From positions 3,987,430 to 4,051,429 of the forward strand of contig NZ_KN676113.1 in assembly GCF_000802185.1 (NCBI RefSeq): a stretch of 64,000 bases of DNA. The letters are read 5' to 3'. The translations under genes were made by a program, and so were the position numbers. Under the pieces are notes generated by a model. The model worked only from the letters and a program-made list of their open reading frames with translations. It was not told the origin of the DNA and made no database searches. Positions 50,775 through 59,974 of the stretch are shown here, one piece after another (positions within the stretch are counted from its first letter, which is position 1; the number at the start of each line of letters is the position of its first letter). This DNA is from Belnapia sp. F-4-1 (GTDB lineage Bacteria > Pseudomonadota > Alphaproteobacteria > Acetobacterales > Acetobacteraceae).

Positions 50775-53354
50775 TCAGACGCCCGCAGGCGCCTGCTTCG
50801 GCGTCACCGCGGGCGCCTCCACGCCGCGGCGCAGCCGGTCCTTCCCCGTGTAGAGCACGATCGGCGCGGCGATGAAGACCGAGGAGGAGGCGCTCACCAC
50901 GATGCCGAACAGCATCACCCAGGCGAAGCCCGCGAGCGTGTCGCCGCCGAAGAAGGCCAGCGGCAACGCGGAAAGCAGCAGCGTCATCGAGGTGCCGAGC
51001 GAGCGGTTCAGCGTCTCGTTGATCGACTGGTCGACCAGCTGCCGCAGCGGCATCTGCTTGTACTTGCGCAGGTTCTCCCGCATCCGGTCGAACACCACCA
51101 CCTTGTCGTTCGCCGAGAAGCCGATGACGGTGAGGATCGCCGCCACGGTGGTCAGGTTGAACTCCACCCCGAACAGCACCATGAAGCCGACGGTCTTGGT
51201 CGTGTCGAGGATCAGCGTGACGATGGCCGCAATGGCGAATTGCCATTCGAAGCGGAACCAGATGTAGATCAGCATCGCCAGCAGGCTGATCCCGAGCGCG
51301 ATCATCCCGCCGAGGAACAGCTCGTCCGAGACGCGGTTGCCCACGGCCTCGACGCGGAGGATGCGCGCCCCCGGCGCCACCTGCTCCACCCCCTCGCGCA
51401 CCTTGTTGACGGCCGCCTGCGTGCCGCCCTCGTCCGCCTGCACCGGCAGGCGCAGCAGCACCGTCTCGGCATCGCCGAATTGCTGCAGCCCGACATCGCC
51501 GAGATCGAGGCCGGAAACCTTCGTCCTGAGCGCGGCGAGGTCGGCCGGCCCCGGCGTCCGCACCTCCATGACGATGCCGCCCTTGAAGTCGATGCCCTTC
51601 TCCAGCCCTGGGTAGAAGGCGCCGATGAGCGATGCGGTGGAGAGGATGGCCGAGACCATCAGCCCCACCCGCGCCCCCTTCATGAAGGGGATGTGCGTCA
51701 CGTCGGGGATGATGCGGAAGAGCGGCCGCGCCAGCCGCTCCCGCAAGCCACGCCCATCCTCCAGCACCGGCAGGGATTTCGGCCGGGTCCAGCGGTACCA
51801 GGTGCTGACCATCAGCCGCACCAGCGTCGTCGCCGTCCACATCTGGACGATGGTGCCGATGGCGACCGTCACCGCGAAGCCCTTCACCGGCCCGCTGCCG
51901 AAGCCGTAGAGGCAGGCCATGGCGATGAGGTTCGTCAGGTTGCTGTCCATGATGGTGCCGGAGGCCTTGGTGAAGCCCGCCTCCAGCGCGCTGAGCGGCG
52001 GCCGTCCGTTCTTCACCTCCTCGCGGATGCGCTCGTTGATGAGGATATTGGCATCGAGCGCCGTCCCCAGCGTCAGCACGATCCCCGCGATGCCCGGCAG
52101 CGTCAGCGTCGCCTCCAGCACCGAGAGCGCCGCGAGCAGGAAGACGATATTCACCAGCAGCGCCAGGTTGGCGAACCAGCCGAACAGCCCGTAGGCGAAT
52201 CCCATGTAGAGGAAGACGAAGAGCGCCCCCGCCGCCAGCGCGAGAATGCCGGCGCGGATCGCATCCGCCCCGAGCTCCGGCCCGACCGTCCGCTCCTCCA
52301 CCACCGTCAGCGGCGCCGGCAGCGCGCCCGCCCGCAGCAGCACGGCGAGGTCGTTCGCCCCGCGCACGTCGAAATTGCCGCTGATCTGGCCCCGCCCGCC
52401 GGTGATCGGCTCGCGGATGACCGGCGCCGTGATCACCTTGTTGTCGAGCACGATGGCGAAGGGCCGCCCCACATTCGTCCGCGTCACATCGGCGAAGCGC
52501 CGCGTCCCCGTCGAGTCGAAGACGAAGTTGACCACCCATTCGCCGGTGCGGTTGTCCTGCCCGGCCCGCGCATCGGTGAGGTTGGCGCCGTCCACCTCGA
52601 CCCGCCGCCGCACCGCGTAGCGCGTCGCCGGCTGCCCGTTGCGTGCCTCGCCGTCGAGGAACTGCACACCGGGCGGCGGCGTCGGCGAGGCGGGGTTGGC
52701 CGTTTCGTCGAGCAGGTGGAAGGTCATCCGCGCGGTCTGGCCGAGCAGCTGCTTGATCCGGTTCGGGTCCTCGACGCCGGGCAACTGCACCAGGATGCGC
52801 GCCTGCCCCTGCCGTGCGATCAGCGCCTCGGAGACACCCGTCTCGTCGATCCGTCGCCTGACGATCTCGATCGACTGCTCGACCGCCCCCGTCGCCTTGG
52901 CCCGGAGCCCCGCCTCGCTCAACGTCGCGGTGACGAGGCCATCCGGCGTCGCGGCCACGTCGATATCCGGCACCGTGTTGCCGAGGCTGGTCGGGATCTG
53001 GTTCGCCTGCTCCCGCAACACGGCCATCGCCGCCTGCGCCTGGGAGGGATCGCGCACGCGCATCGAGACCCGCCGCTGCCCCGGCTCCGCCGCCAGGTTG
53101 ACATAGCCGATATTGGCCGCCCGCAGCCTGCCCCGCGCCGCATCGGCCAGGCTCTCCAGCCGCTCCTTCACCACCGCGTCCATGTCGACCTCGAGCAGCA
53201 GGTAGGAGCCGCCGCGCAGGTCGAGGCCGAGCGAGAACTGCCGCGCCCAGGACGGCAGCGAGGATTTGGGGAAGAGATTCGGGGCGCAGAGCAGCACCCC
53301 GAGCAGGCAGACCGCCAGGATGGACAAGGTCTTCCAGCGGGCGAAGAACATCAT
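50775..53354 (-). CDS. secDF: Fused protein translocase subunit SecDF
   Basis: An 859-residue fusion. The SecD half has helix 1 (residues 10-28), 'FSLGLDLRGGSYLLLEVDMD', the large periplasmic P1 domain to about 370, then helices 2-6 with 'LGTALDANILINERIREEVK', the proton-relay Asp and Arg motif. The SecF half starts near 555 with 'GIDFKGGIVMEVRTPGP' and carries 'TVIGFSANDKVVVFDRMREN' in its TM4. Together they pull translocated proteins out of the Sec channel using proton motive force. Most alphaproteobacteria carry separate secD and secF genes. The start may be either of two adjacent ATG codons (53354, 53351). Confidence 0.95.
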   Translation of the reverse strand: MMFFARWKTLSILAVCLLGVLLCAPNLFPKSSLPSWARQFSLGLDLRGGSYLLLEVDMDAVVKERLESLADAARGRLRAANIGYVNLAAEPGQRRVSMRVRDPSQAQAAMAVLREQANQIPTSLGNTVPDIDVAATPDGLVTATLSEAGLRAKATGAVEQSIEIVRRRIDETGVSEALIARQGQARILVQLPGVEDPNRIKQLLGQTARMTFHLLDETANPASPTPPPGVQFLDGEARNGQPATRYAVRRRVEVDGANLTDARAGQDNRTGEWVVNFVFDSTGTRRFADVTRTNVGRPFAIVLDNKVITAPVIREPITGGRGQISGNFDVRGANDLAVLLRAGALPAPLTVVEERTVGPELGADAIRAGILALAAGALFVFLYMGFAYGLFGWFANLALLVNIVFLLAALSVLEATLTLPGIAGIVLTLGTALDANILINERIREEVKNGRPPLSALEAGFTKASGTIMDSNLTNLIAMACLYGFGSGPVKGFAVTVAIGTIVQMWTATTLVRLMVSTWYRWTRPKSLPVLEDGRGLRERLARPLFRIIPDVTHIPFMKGARVGLMVSAILSTASLIGAFYPGLEKGIDFKGGIVMEVRTPGPADLAALRTKVSGLDLGDVGLQQFGDAETVLLRLPVQADEGGTQAAVNKVREGVEQVAPGARILRVEAVGNRVSDELFLGGMIALGISLLAMLIYIWFRFEWQFAIAAIVTLILDTTKTVGFMVLFGVEFNLTTVAAILTVIGFSANDKVVVFDRMRENLRKYKQMPLRQLVDQSINETLNRSLGTSMTLLLSALPLAFFGGDTLAGFAWVMLFGIVVSASSSVFIAAPIVLYTGKDRLRRGVEAPAVTPKQAPAGV

Positions 53355-53642
53355 GATCGGGTGCTACTCATCGGAATTACGGGAACTTTCGGCGGCGGGC
53401 GCCATCCCGGCCAAGCCTTTGCGCCGGAATGTGACGATGCCCGGGCATCGATGCAACCCTGACCTTCCAAGGGTGTTCACCGCCGGAACATATGCCCTCC
53501 GGTCCGAGCCGAAAGCGCCATGATCAAATCCCCCTCCAGCCGATCTCCCGGTCCCTGGGGTTGCGTCCGGCTCCTGCGGCGCCAACTGCCACTATAGTCC
53601 CCCCACCTTCCTTGCACCGGATGAAAGGCCAACGCCCGAGCC
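53355..53642. other. Divergent promoter region between secDF and the LOV kinase
   Basis: 288 bases without a gene separate the two divergent genes. I see no strong -35/-10 hexamers. GGGAACTTTCG near 53380 resembles the -35 of alphaproteobacterial EcfG promoters, but the matching -10 is not at the right distance. No RNA gene recognised. Confidence 0.35.
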
Positions 53643-56252
53643 ATGTCCGACTCCCCAGGCAGCACCCCAAGCGAGCTGGCCGCCGAAGAGGCGCGCATCG
53701 GCGCGGAGCTGCTCGGGCTCGACAAGAGCACGGACCCCTTCGTCTCGGCCGTGCGTGCCACGCGCATGCCGATGATCATCACCAACCCGCGCCTGCCGGA
53801 CAATCCGGTCGTCTTCGCCAACGACGCCTTCATCCGCCTCTCCGGCTACCGACGCGAGGAGATCCTCGGCCGCAACTGCCGCTTCCTCCAGGGCCCGGAG
53901 AGCGACCCGCGCACCGTCCGCCGCATCCATGACGCGATCGCGGCCCGCGAGCCGATCGAAATCGACATCCGCAACCACCGCAAGGACGGTTCCGCCTTCT
54001 GGAACCGACTGCTGATCGCCCCGGTCCGCGACGCCGCCGGCACACTGGCCTATTTCTTCGCCAGCCAGCTCGACGTCACCCCCGAGCGCGAGCGCATGGC
54101 CGGGCTCGAGAGCCACAATGCAGCGCTGCTGGCCGAGCTCAGCGAGCGCCTCCGCTCGCTCGAGGAGGGTGAGGCCCGCCTCCGCTTCGCAACGGAGGCC
54201 GGCCGCCTCGGCGTCTGGGAGCTCGACTTCCGCAGCGGCGCCTTCACCGCATCGCCGATCTGCCATGCGGATTTCGGCCTCGGCCCGGAGGGGCCGTTCA
54301 CATACGAGATCCTGCGCGCTGCCATCCACGCCGCAGACCGCCCGCGGCTCGAGACCGCGATTGCCGAAGGCCTCGGCACCGGCCGCGAATTCGGCCTCGA
54401 ATGCCGCGTCCGCCGCCCGGACGGGCGCCCCGGCTGGATCGAACTGCGCGCCCGCTTCCTCCGCGACGAGGAGGGCCGTCCGCTCCGCATGGCCGGCACA
54501 TCCCGCGACATCACCGCCCGCAAGCAGCAGCAGGCGCAGGACCGCGCCCTGCTCGAACTCGACGACCGCTTCCGCAGCCTCGACGACCCGGCCGCGCTCG
54601 CCTATGCCGCGGCCGAGATCCTCGGCCGCACCCTCGATGTCAGCCGCGCCGGCTACGGGCTGATCGACCCCGAGGCAGAAACCATCTCCATCGATCGCGA
54701 CTGGACCGCGCCCGGCATCGGCAGCTTCGCCGGCGTCCTCCGGTTCCGCGACTACGGCACCTATATCGAGGACCTCAAGCGCGGCGAGACGGTGGTGCTC
54801 GCCGATGCCGCCGAGGACCCGCGCACGGCGGACCATGCCGAGGCGCTGCGGGCGAAGCAGGCCACCGCGCTCATCAACACCCCGCTCACCGAGCGCGACG
54901 GTCTCGTCGCCCTGCTCTACCTCACCAGCGCGACGCCGCGGCGGTGGCAGCCGGAGGAACTCGCCTTCGTCCGCGAGGTGGCCCAGCGCACCCGCCTCGC
55001 CGTCGCCCGGCGCCAGGCCGAGCAGGACCTGAAGGCATTCGCCGAATCCCTCGAAGCCCAGGTGGATGCCCGCACCGCAGCGCTGATGGAGGCCGAGGCC
55101 GCGCTGCGCCAGTCGCAGAAGATGGAGGCGGTCGGCCAGCTCACCGGCGGCCTCGCGCACGACTTCAACAACCTGCTCGCCGGCATCGCCGGCAGCCTCG
55201 AATTGATGAAGACCCGCATCGCCCAGGGGAGGCTGCAGGATGTCCCGCGCTACCTCACCGCCGCGCGCGGGGCCACCGACCGCGCCGCCTCGCTGACCCA
55301 CCGCCTGCTCGCCTTCTCCCGCCGCCAGACGCTGGAGCCCAAGCCGACCGACGCCAACCGCCTGGTCGCCGGGCTGGAGGAGCTGGTCCGCCGCACCGTC
55401 GGCCCGGCCATCGCCGTGGAGGTGGTGGGCGCCGCTGGGCTCTGGACCATCATGGTCGACCAGAGCCAGCTGGAGAACGCCGTCCTCAACCTCTGCATCA
55501 ACGCCCGCGACGCCATGCCCGATGGCGGCCGCATCACCATCGAGACCGCCAACCGCTGGCTCGACGAGCGCGCGGCGGCCGGTCGGGACCTTCAGCCCGG
55601 CCAGTATGTTGCGATCAGCGTCAGCGACACCGGCACCGGCATGGCGCCCGACGTCATCGCCAAGGCCTTCGACCCATTCTTCACCACCAAGCCGCTGGGC
55701 CAGGGCACCGGCCTCGGCCTCTCCATGATCTACGGCTTCGCCCGGCAATCCGGCGGTCAGGCCCGCATCTATTCGGAAGTGGGGCAGGGCACCCTCGTCG
55801 CGCTCTACCTGCCGCGCCACATCGGCGCCGCCGAGGAGGTGGAGCTGCCACCCTCCGCCGGCACCCCGCCGCGGGCGGAACGCGGCGAGACGGTGCTGAT
55901 CGTCGATGACGAGCCGACCGTGCGCATGCTGGTCGCCGACGTGCTGGGCGAGCTCGGCTACACCGCGATCGAGGCCGAGGACGGCGCGGCCGGCCTCCGC
56001 GTCCTGCGCTCGGAGGCGCGGATCGACCTGCTGGTCACCGATGTCGGCCTCCCGAACGGCATGAACGGCCGCCAGCTCGCTGATGCAGGCCGGGCGCTGC
56101 GCCGCGGCCTCAAGGTGCTCTTCATCACCGGCTATGCCGAGAACGCCGCCATCGGCCATGGCCATCTGGAGCCGGGGATGCATGTCCTGACCAAGCCCTT
56201 CGCCATGGAGACGCTCGCCAGCCGGATCCGCGAGATGATCGCCTCGCGCTGA
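53643..56252 (+). CDS. LOV-PAS-GAF hybrid histidine kinase with receiver domain
   Basis: An 869-residue soluble kinase. Residues 32-145 form a LOV domain with the flavin-adduct motif 'GRNCRFLQG' (photoactive Cys79) and 'EIDIRNHRKDGSAFWNRLLI'. A second PAS domain spans about 180-295, a GAF domain about 300-455 ('ALINTPLTERDGLVALLYL'). The kinase core has '[20 protein letters not shown]' (His506), the N box '[20 protein letters not shown]', 'DTGTGMAPDVIAKAFDPFFT' and '[20 protein letters not shown]'. The C-terminal receiver has acidic pair 'VLIVDDEPTV', Asp800 in 'LLVTDVGLPNGMNG' and Lys in 'HVLTKPFAM'. By family it should be blue-light regulated. Downstream partner unknown. Confidence 0.92.
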   Translation: MSDSPGSTPSELAAEEARIGAELLGLDKSTDPFVSAVRATRMPMIITNPRLPDNPVVFANDAFIRLSGYRREEILGRNCRFLQGPESDPRTVRRIHDAIAAREPIEIDIRNHRKDGSAFWNRLLIAPVRDAAGTLAYFFASQLDVTPERERMAGLESHNAALLAELSERLRSLEEGEARLRFATEAGRLGVWELDFRSGAFTASPICHADFGLGPEGPFTYEILRAAIHAADRPRLETAIAEGLGTGREFGLECRVRRPDGRPGWIELRARFLRDEEGRPLRMAGTSRDITARKQQQAQDRALLELDDRFRSLDDPAALAYAAAEILGRTLDVSRAGYGLIDPEAETISIDRDWTAPGIGSFAGVLRFRDYGTYIEDLKRGETVVLADAAEDPRTADHAEALRAKQATALINTPLTERDGLVALLYLTSATPRRWQPEELAFVREVAQRTRLAVARRQAEQDLKAFAESLEAQVDARTAALMEAEAALRQSQKMEAVGQLTGGLAHDFNNLLAGIAGSLELMKTRIAQGRLQDVPRYLTAARGATDRAASLTHRLLAFSRRQTLEPKPTDANRLVAGLEELVRRTVGPAIAVEVVGAAGLWTIMVDQSQLENAVLNLCINARDAMPDGGRITIETANRWLDERAAAGRDLQPGQYVAISVSDTGTGMAPDVIAKAFDPFFTTKPLGQGTGLGLSMIYGFARQSGGQARIYSEVGQGTLVALYLPRHIGAAEEVELPPSAGTPPRAERGETVLIVDDEPTVRMLVADVLGELGYTAIEAEDGAAGLRVLRSEARIDLLVTDVGLPNGMNGRQLADAGRALRRGLKVLFITGYAENAAIGHGHLEPGMHVLTKPFAMETLASRIREMIASR

Positions 56253-56323
56253 CCCACATGCCCTGACTGACGCGGCGCAGGCTGCTAGAACCGCGCCTCG
56301 ACTCCCCAAGGGTGAAGCAGACC

Positions 56324-57268
56324 ATGCCCCTCCGCATCGGCGTCCTCGGCACCGGCCATTTCGGCCGCTTCCACGCGCTGAAGCTCGCCGCGCGCGGGCT
56401 GCTCGCCGGGCTCTACGACGCCGATCCGGCCCGCGCCGTGCAGATCGCGGCCGAAACCGGCGCTCCGGCCCTTACCTCCGACGCGCTGCTCGCGGCCTGC
56501 GACGCCGTCGTCATCGCCGTCCCCACCGCGCACCACCATGCGCTGGCGATGCAGGCCATCGCCGCCGGCCGCCACCTCTTCGTCGAGAAGCCGCTCGCCG
56601 CCACGCTGGAGCAGGGCAGGGAGCTGGTCGCCGCCGCCCGCGCCACCGGCCGCGTCCTCCAGGTCGGCCATATCGAGCGCTACTCGGCCGCCATCCGGAT
56701 GCTGCGCCGCAGCGGCGCCGGGGCCGGGGCCGGCGCGATGAGCTTCGAGGCGATGCGGGTTGCTCCCTTCCGCCCGCGCAGCCTCGATGTCTCGGTGGTG
56801 CTGGACCTGATGATCCACGACCTCGACCTGGTCCTCAGCCTCGCCGCCTCGCCTCTGGCCGAGGTGCAGGCGACCGGCGCCCGCATCATGTCGGACCACC
56901 CGGATTTCGCCGTCGCCCATCTTCGCTTCGAGAGCGGGGCGCGGGCCACCATCACGGCGAGCCGCGTCAGCGTCGGGATGGAGCGGCGCCTACGCATCCT
57001 CGGCAGGGAGGGCGAAACCCGCATCGACTTCCTGGCCCGCAGCCTCGAACGCATCCATCCCGGCGGCGCCGAGCCGGTCGCAACCATGCCCGGCTGGGGC
57101 ATCACCCGCGCCACCTGGACGGAACATGACAGCCTGGAGGCGGAACAGGCGGCCTTTCTCGCCAGCATCGAGACCGGCGCCCCGGTCGAGGCGGGCGGCG
57201 AGGCAGGGCTGGCGGCGCTGGATGCCGCCTTGCGGGTGGAAGCCGCCATCGGCTGCCGGCCCGCATAG
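56324..57268 (+). CDS. Gfo/Idh/MocA family NAD-dependent oxidoreductase
   Basis: A 314-residue dehydrogenase. The Rossmann start is 'LRIGVLGTGHFGRFHALKLA', followed by 'ALLAACDAVVIAVPTAHHHA', the catalytic Lys in 'GRHLFVEKPLAATLEQGREL' near residue 88 and 'VLQVGHIERYSAAIRMLRR' near 115. The beta-sheet domain binds the sugar substrate. It is convergent with lpxB, and the 'GHIERY/F' form resembles GnnA-type UDP-GlcNAc 3-dehydrogenases that make 3-amino-sugar lipid A precursors; that link is only a suggestion. The ATG at 56324 is chosen over a GTG at 56312. Confidence 0.85.
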   Translation: MPLRIGVLGTGHFGRFHALKLAARGLLAGLYDADPARAVQIAAETGAPALTSDALLAACDAVVIAVPTAHHHALAMQAIAAGRHLFVEKPLAATLEQGRELVAAARATGRVLQVGHIERYSAAIRMLRRSGAGAGAGAMSFEAMRVAPFRPRSLDVSVVLDLMIHDLDLVLSLAASPLAEVQATGARIMSDHPDFAVAHLRFESGARATITASRVSVGMERRLRILGREGETRIDFLARSLERIHPGGAEPVATMPGWGITRATWTEHDSLEAEQAAFLASIETGAPVEAGGEAGLAALDAALRVEAAIGCRPA

Positions 57269-57313
57269 CCGGCCTGCATCGACGCCTCAGGTCTTGAGAG
57301 GGGCTGAAGCGGC

Positions 57314-58474
57314 TTAAGCCGCCTCGGCCCGGCCTTGCCCGATCATCTCCAGCACTGCCGCCGCCGCCGCCTCGCTCGGCACGCCTTCCGGCGGCCGCAA
57401 CCGCCCGAGCGCCTCGGCGAAGCCTGCGTGTTGCGCCGCCGCCGCCCCGGGCTCGCGCAGCAGCCGCACCAGCCCCTCGGCCAGCAAGGCCGGGGTGCAG
57501 CGCTCCTGGATGTACTCCGGCACCACCTCCCGCTCCGCCAGCAGGTTGACCAGCGAGGCATGCGGCACCTGGATCAGCCGCCGCACGATCGCGGCGGTGA
57601 TCGGGTTGACCCGGTAGCCCACCACATGCGGCACCCCGCCAACCGCCACTTCGAGGCTGGAGGTGCCCGATTTGATGAGCCCCGCCTCCGCCGCGGCGAA
57701 GGCGTCGTATTTGTCCGAAGCTTCCCGGACCAGCACCGGCTGCGCCGGCCATCCCGCGCAGCCCTCGCGCACCGCCCCTTCGACGGCCCCGGCCAGCGCC
57801 ACCACCGGCCGCAGCCCGGGTACCGTCCCGCCCGCCAGCCGCAGCGCCTCGCCGAAGACGCCAAGCAGGCGCCGCACCTCGGAGCGCCGGCTGCCCGGCA
57901 TCACGACGACCACCCGCTCGCCATCCGCGATGCCATGCGCGGCCCGGAAGCGCGCCGCATCCCCGCCATCGGCGCCGCTTTCCAGCACCGGATGCCCGAC
58001 GAAGCGGACCGGGATGCCCGCGGCCTCGAAGAAGGGCGGCTCGAAGGGAAGGAGGGCAAGGATGCGGTCCACCTCCTCTGCGACCCGCCGCACGCGCCCC
58101 GGCCGCCAGGCCCAAACCTGCGGCGCCACGTAGTGCAGCACCGGCACGCCGCGCGCCCTGACGCGACCGCCGAGCCGGAGAGTGAAGCTCGGTGCGTCGA
58201 TGGTGACGAGCAGCGCCGGGCGCCGCGCCAGCACATCCGTCTCCGCCTCGGACATGCGCCGGGCGAGGCGGCGGAGGTTGGGCATCACCTCCAGCAGTCC
58301 CATCAATGATAGCTCGCGCATGGGAAAGAGGCTTTGCACCCCCAGCTCCGCCATCCGCTCGCCGCCGATGCCGGCGAATTCGAGGTCCGGCCGCCGCCGC
58401 CTGAGGGCGGCGATCAGCCGCGCGCCGAGGATGTCGCCCGAAGCCTCGCCGGCCGCCATGTAGATCAGTGTCAT
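57314..58474 (-). CDS. lpxB: Lipid-A-disaccharide synthase
   Basis: A 386-residue GT19 enzyme. 'MAAGEASGDILGARLIAALR' at residue 6 is the family start, followed by 'FAGIGGERMAELGVQSLFPM', 'LVTIDAPSFTLRLGGRVRAR' near 90, 'VLHYVAPQVWAWRPGRVRRV' near 112, 'VRFVGHPVLE' and 'VVVVMPGSRRSEVRRLLGVF' near 200. 'AGLIKSGTSSLEVAVGGVPH' near 285 binds UDP. It condenses UDP-diacylglucosamine with lipid X at the inner membrane in lipid A synthesis. The ATG at 58474 gives the family length; the open frame to 58996 is antisense to other genes. No other lpx gene is nearby. Confidence 0.96.
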   Translation of the reverse strand: MTLIYMAAGEASGDILGARLIAALRRRRPDLEFAGIGGERMAELGVQSLFPMRELSLMGLLEVMPNLRRLARRMSEAETDVLARRPALLVTIDAPSFTLRLGGRVRARGVPVLHYVAPQVWAWRPGRVRRVAEEVDRILALLPFEPPFFEAAGIPVRFVGHPVLESGADGGDAARFRAAHGIADGERVVVVMPGSRRSEVRRLLGVFGEALRLAGGTVPGLRPVVALAGAVEGAVREGCAGWPAQPVLVREASDKYDAFAAAEAGLIKSGTSSLEVAVGGVPHVVGYRVNPITAAIVRRLIQVPHASLVNLLAEREVVPEYIQERCTPALLAEGLVRLLREPGAAAAQHAGFAEALGRLRPPEGVPSEAAAAAVLEMIGQGRAEAA

Positions 58475-58526
58475 GCCTGCATCCGATCGCCGGAGAGCCT
58501 GCCCGGAGGCATGAGGCGGCCGCGCC

Positions 58527-59393
58527 TCATGCCAGCACCGCGAGTGCAGGGGGCTCGACCGGCCCTTTCGGCCAGTCCCGGTGGTTGAGCACTGCCCCCT
58601 CCCGCCGCACCCGCTCGATCGCGCCGGGGTCGAGCGGGCAGAAGACCCAGCCCGGCGCATCCATCGCCCCGGCCGCCAGCACCCCGTCCGCGGGGAAGCC
58701 CCGGTCCACCGGCCCATGCACGGAGGCCGCGCCGTGATTCTCATCGAGCGACGCCGACCAGGGCGCCAGCCCCACGGTCGGTGCAACGGCGACCACGCAC
58801 TGATTCTCCAACGCCCGCGCCTGGGCGGAGAGGCGGACGCGGTTGTAGCCATGCAGGCTGTCGGTGCAGGCCGGCACCAGCACCAGCCAGGCTCCGGCCT
58901 CCACCTGGGCCCGCACATGCTTGGGGAATTCGGCATCGTAGCAGATGGAAAGCCCGATGGTGCCCCAGGGCGTGCCGAAGACCACCGGCCCGGCACCGGC
59001 CGAGACGCCCCAGCTCTCCGCCTCGAAGCGCGTCATGATCCGCTTGTCCTGGAAGGCGAGCCGTCCGTCCGGGGCGATCAGCGGCGCCCGGTTCACCACC
59101 CGCCCGCCCGCTTCCATCGGCAGGCTGCCCGGCACCATCCAAACGCCGTGCCGCCGCGCTATGGCGCGCATCGCCTCCACCACCGCCGGCGCGATCCCGA
59201 CCATGGCACGCAGTTCGGCGGCGGCATCCGCTTCGCCGCCCACGATCTCCATCGGCGCATATTCGGGCATCAGCAGCAGATCGGCCCGCCCCGCTGCCTC
59301 GGCGACGAAGGCATCGAGCCGGGCCGCATAGCCCTCGATCCCCGCCGGCCGACCCACGGGCCAGGCGAGGGTGCCGAGGCGGAGCAGCGTCAC
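58527..59393 (-). CDS. Carbon-nitrogen hydrolase (nitrilase superfamily)
   Basis: A 288-residue hydrolase with the catalytic triad visible: Glu in 'DLLLMPEYAPMEIVGGEADA' near residue 44, Lys in 'LAFQDKRIMTRFEAESWGVS' near 116, and Cys in 'TIGLSICYDAEFPKHVRAQV' near 150. 'HGYNRVRLSAQARALENQCV' near 185 is also typical. It hydrolyses an amide or nitrile; the subgroup resembles uncharacterised amidases near GNAT acetyltransferases. The start is GTG at 59393 overlapping the GNAT stop (GTGA), so the two act together or are at least co-expressed. Confidence 0.9.
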   Translation of the reverse strand: MTLLRLGTLAWPVGRPAGIEGYAARLDAFVAEAAGRADLLLMPEYAPMEIVGGEADAAAELRAMVGIAPAVVEAMRAIARRHGVWMVPGSLPMEAGGRVVNRAPLIAPDGRLAFQDKRIMTRFEAESWGVSAGAGPVVFGTPWGTIGLSICYDAEFPKHVRAQVEAGAWLVLVPACTDSLHGYNRVRLSAQARALENQCVVAVAPTVGLAPWSASLDENHGAASVHGPVDRGFPADGVLAAGAMDAPGWVFCPLDPGAIERVRREGAVLNHRDWPKGPVEPPALAVLA

Positions 59394-59974
59394 AGAGGGT
59401 CCTTCACCCAGAAGCCGAGCGCATGCGGCGTCTCAGCCGCATCGCCGTGCTCGCGCCAGTGAAAGATGCAGGAAAGGTCGGGCCGCGGCGCATAGCCGCG
59501 CCGCCGCCAGAACCCATCGAGCGGCACATGGTCGCGCGGCTGCCGGGGGTCGTTGGCATTGCGCACCACGGAGCAGAAGGCCGTGGCCCCAAGCCCGACC
59601 CGCCGCGCATGCGCCTCCCGCGCGTGGAAGAAGCCGACTCCGATGCCCTGGCCGCGGAATGCCGGCAGCAGCACGCTCTCACCGAAATAGCAGAAGCGCG
59701 CCGGATCCAGCCCGCGCCGGCAAAAGGCCTCCCGCACCGTCGCATAGGAATCGCGCATGGGCTGGCAGGTCGCCATGCCGACCGGCTCCGCGCCGTCCCA
59801 GGCGATGACGACCGCCGCGTCCCGCCCCCCGACGAGCGTCGCCAGATAGGCTTCCTCCTGCCCTGCATCGCCATCGTAGAGGTAGGGCCACTCGGCGAAG
59901 ACCGTGATGCGCAGCCGCGTCAGCGCCGGCAGCGCCGCCCGCGCCGCGGAGCCCTCCAGGGTCTCGAGCCTCAT
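59390..59974 (-). CDS. GNAT family N-acetyltransferase
   Basis: A 194-residue GNAT. 'RLRITVFAEWPYLYDGDAGQ' near residue 22 and 'AAVVIAWDGAEPVGMATCQP' near 55 form the early strands. The acetyl-CoA pyrophosphate loop is 'VLLPAFRGQGIGVGFFHARE' near 103, matching Q/RxxGxG/A. 'YAPRPDLSCIFHWREHGD' is near the C-terminus. The acceptor is unknown. It is coupled on both sides (ATGA with the COG0523 gene upstream and GTGA with the nitrilase-type gene downstream), extending the zinc-linked operon. Confidence 0.88.
   Translation of the reverse strand: MRLETLEGSAARAALPALTRLRITVFAEWPYLYDGDAGQEEAYLATLVGGRDAAVVIAWDGAEPVGMATCQPMRDSYATVREAFCRRGLDPARFCYFGESVLLPAFRGQGIGVGFFHAREAHARRVGLGATAFCSVVRNANDPRQPRDHVPLDGFWRRRGYAPRPDLSCIFHWREHGDAAETPHALGFWVKDPL

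Noticed and set aside
50634-53462. 942-codon plus-strand open frame
   Set aside because: Antisense to secDF.
53592-56309. 905-codon minus-strand open frame
   Set aside because: Antisense to the LOV hybrid kinase, which has complete kinase and receiver motifs.
57309-57322. GCGGCTTAAGCCGC palindrome at the lpxB stop
   Set aside because: Perfect 14-base palindrome but with no loop or T-run; it includes the stop codon and lies between convergent genes. It could assist termination but is not a convincing terminator.
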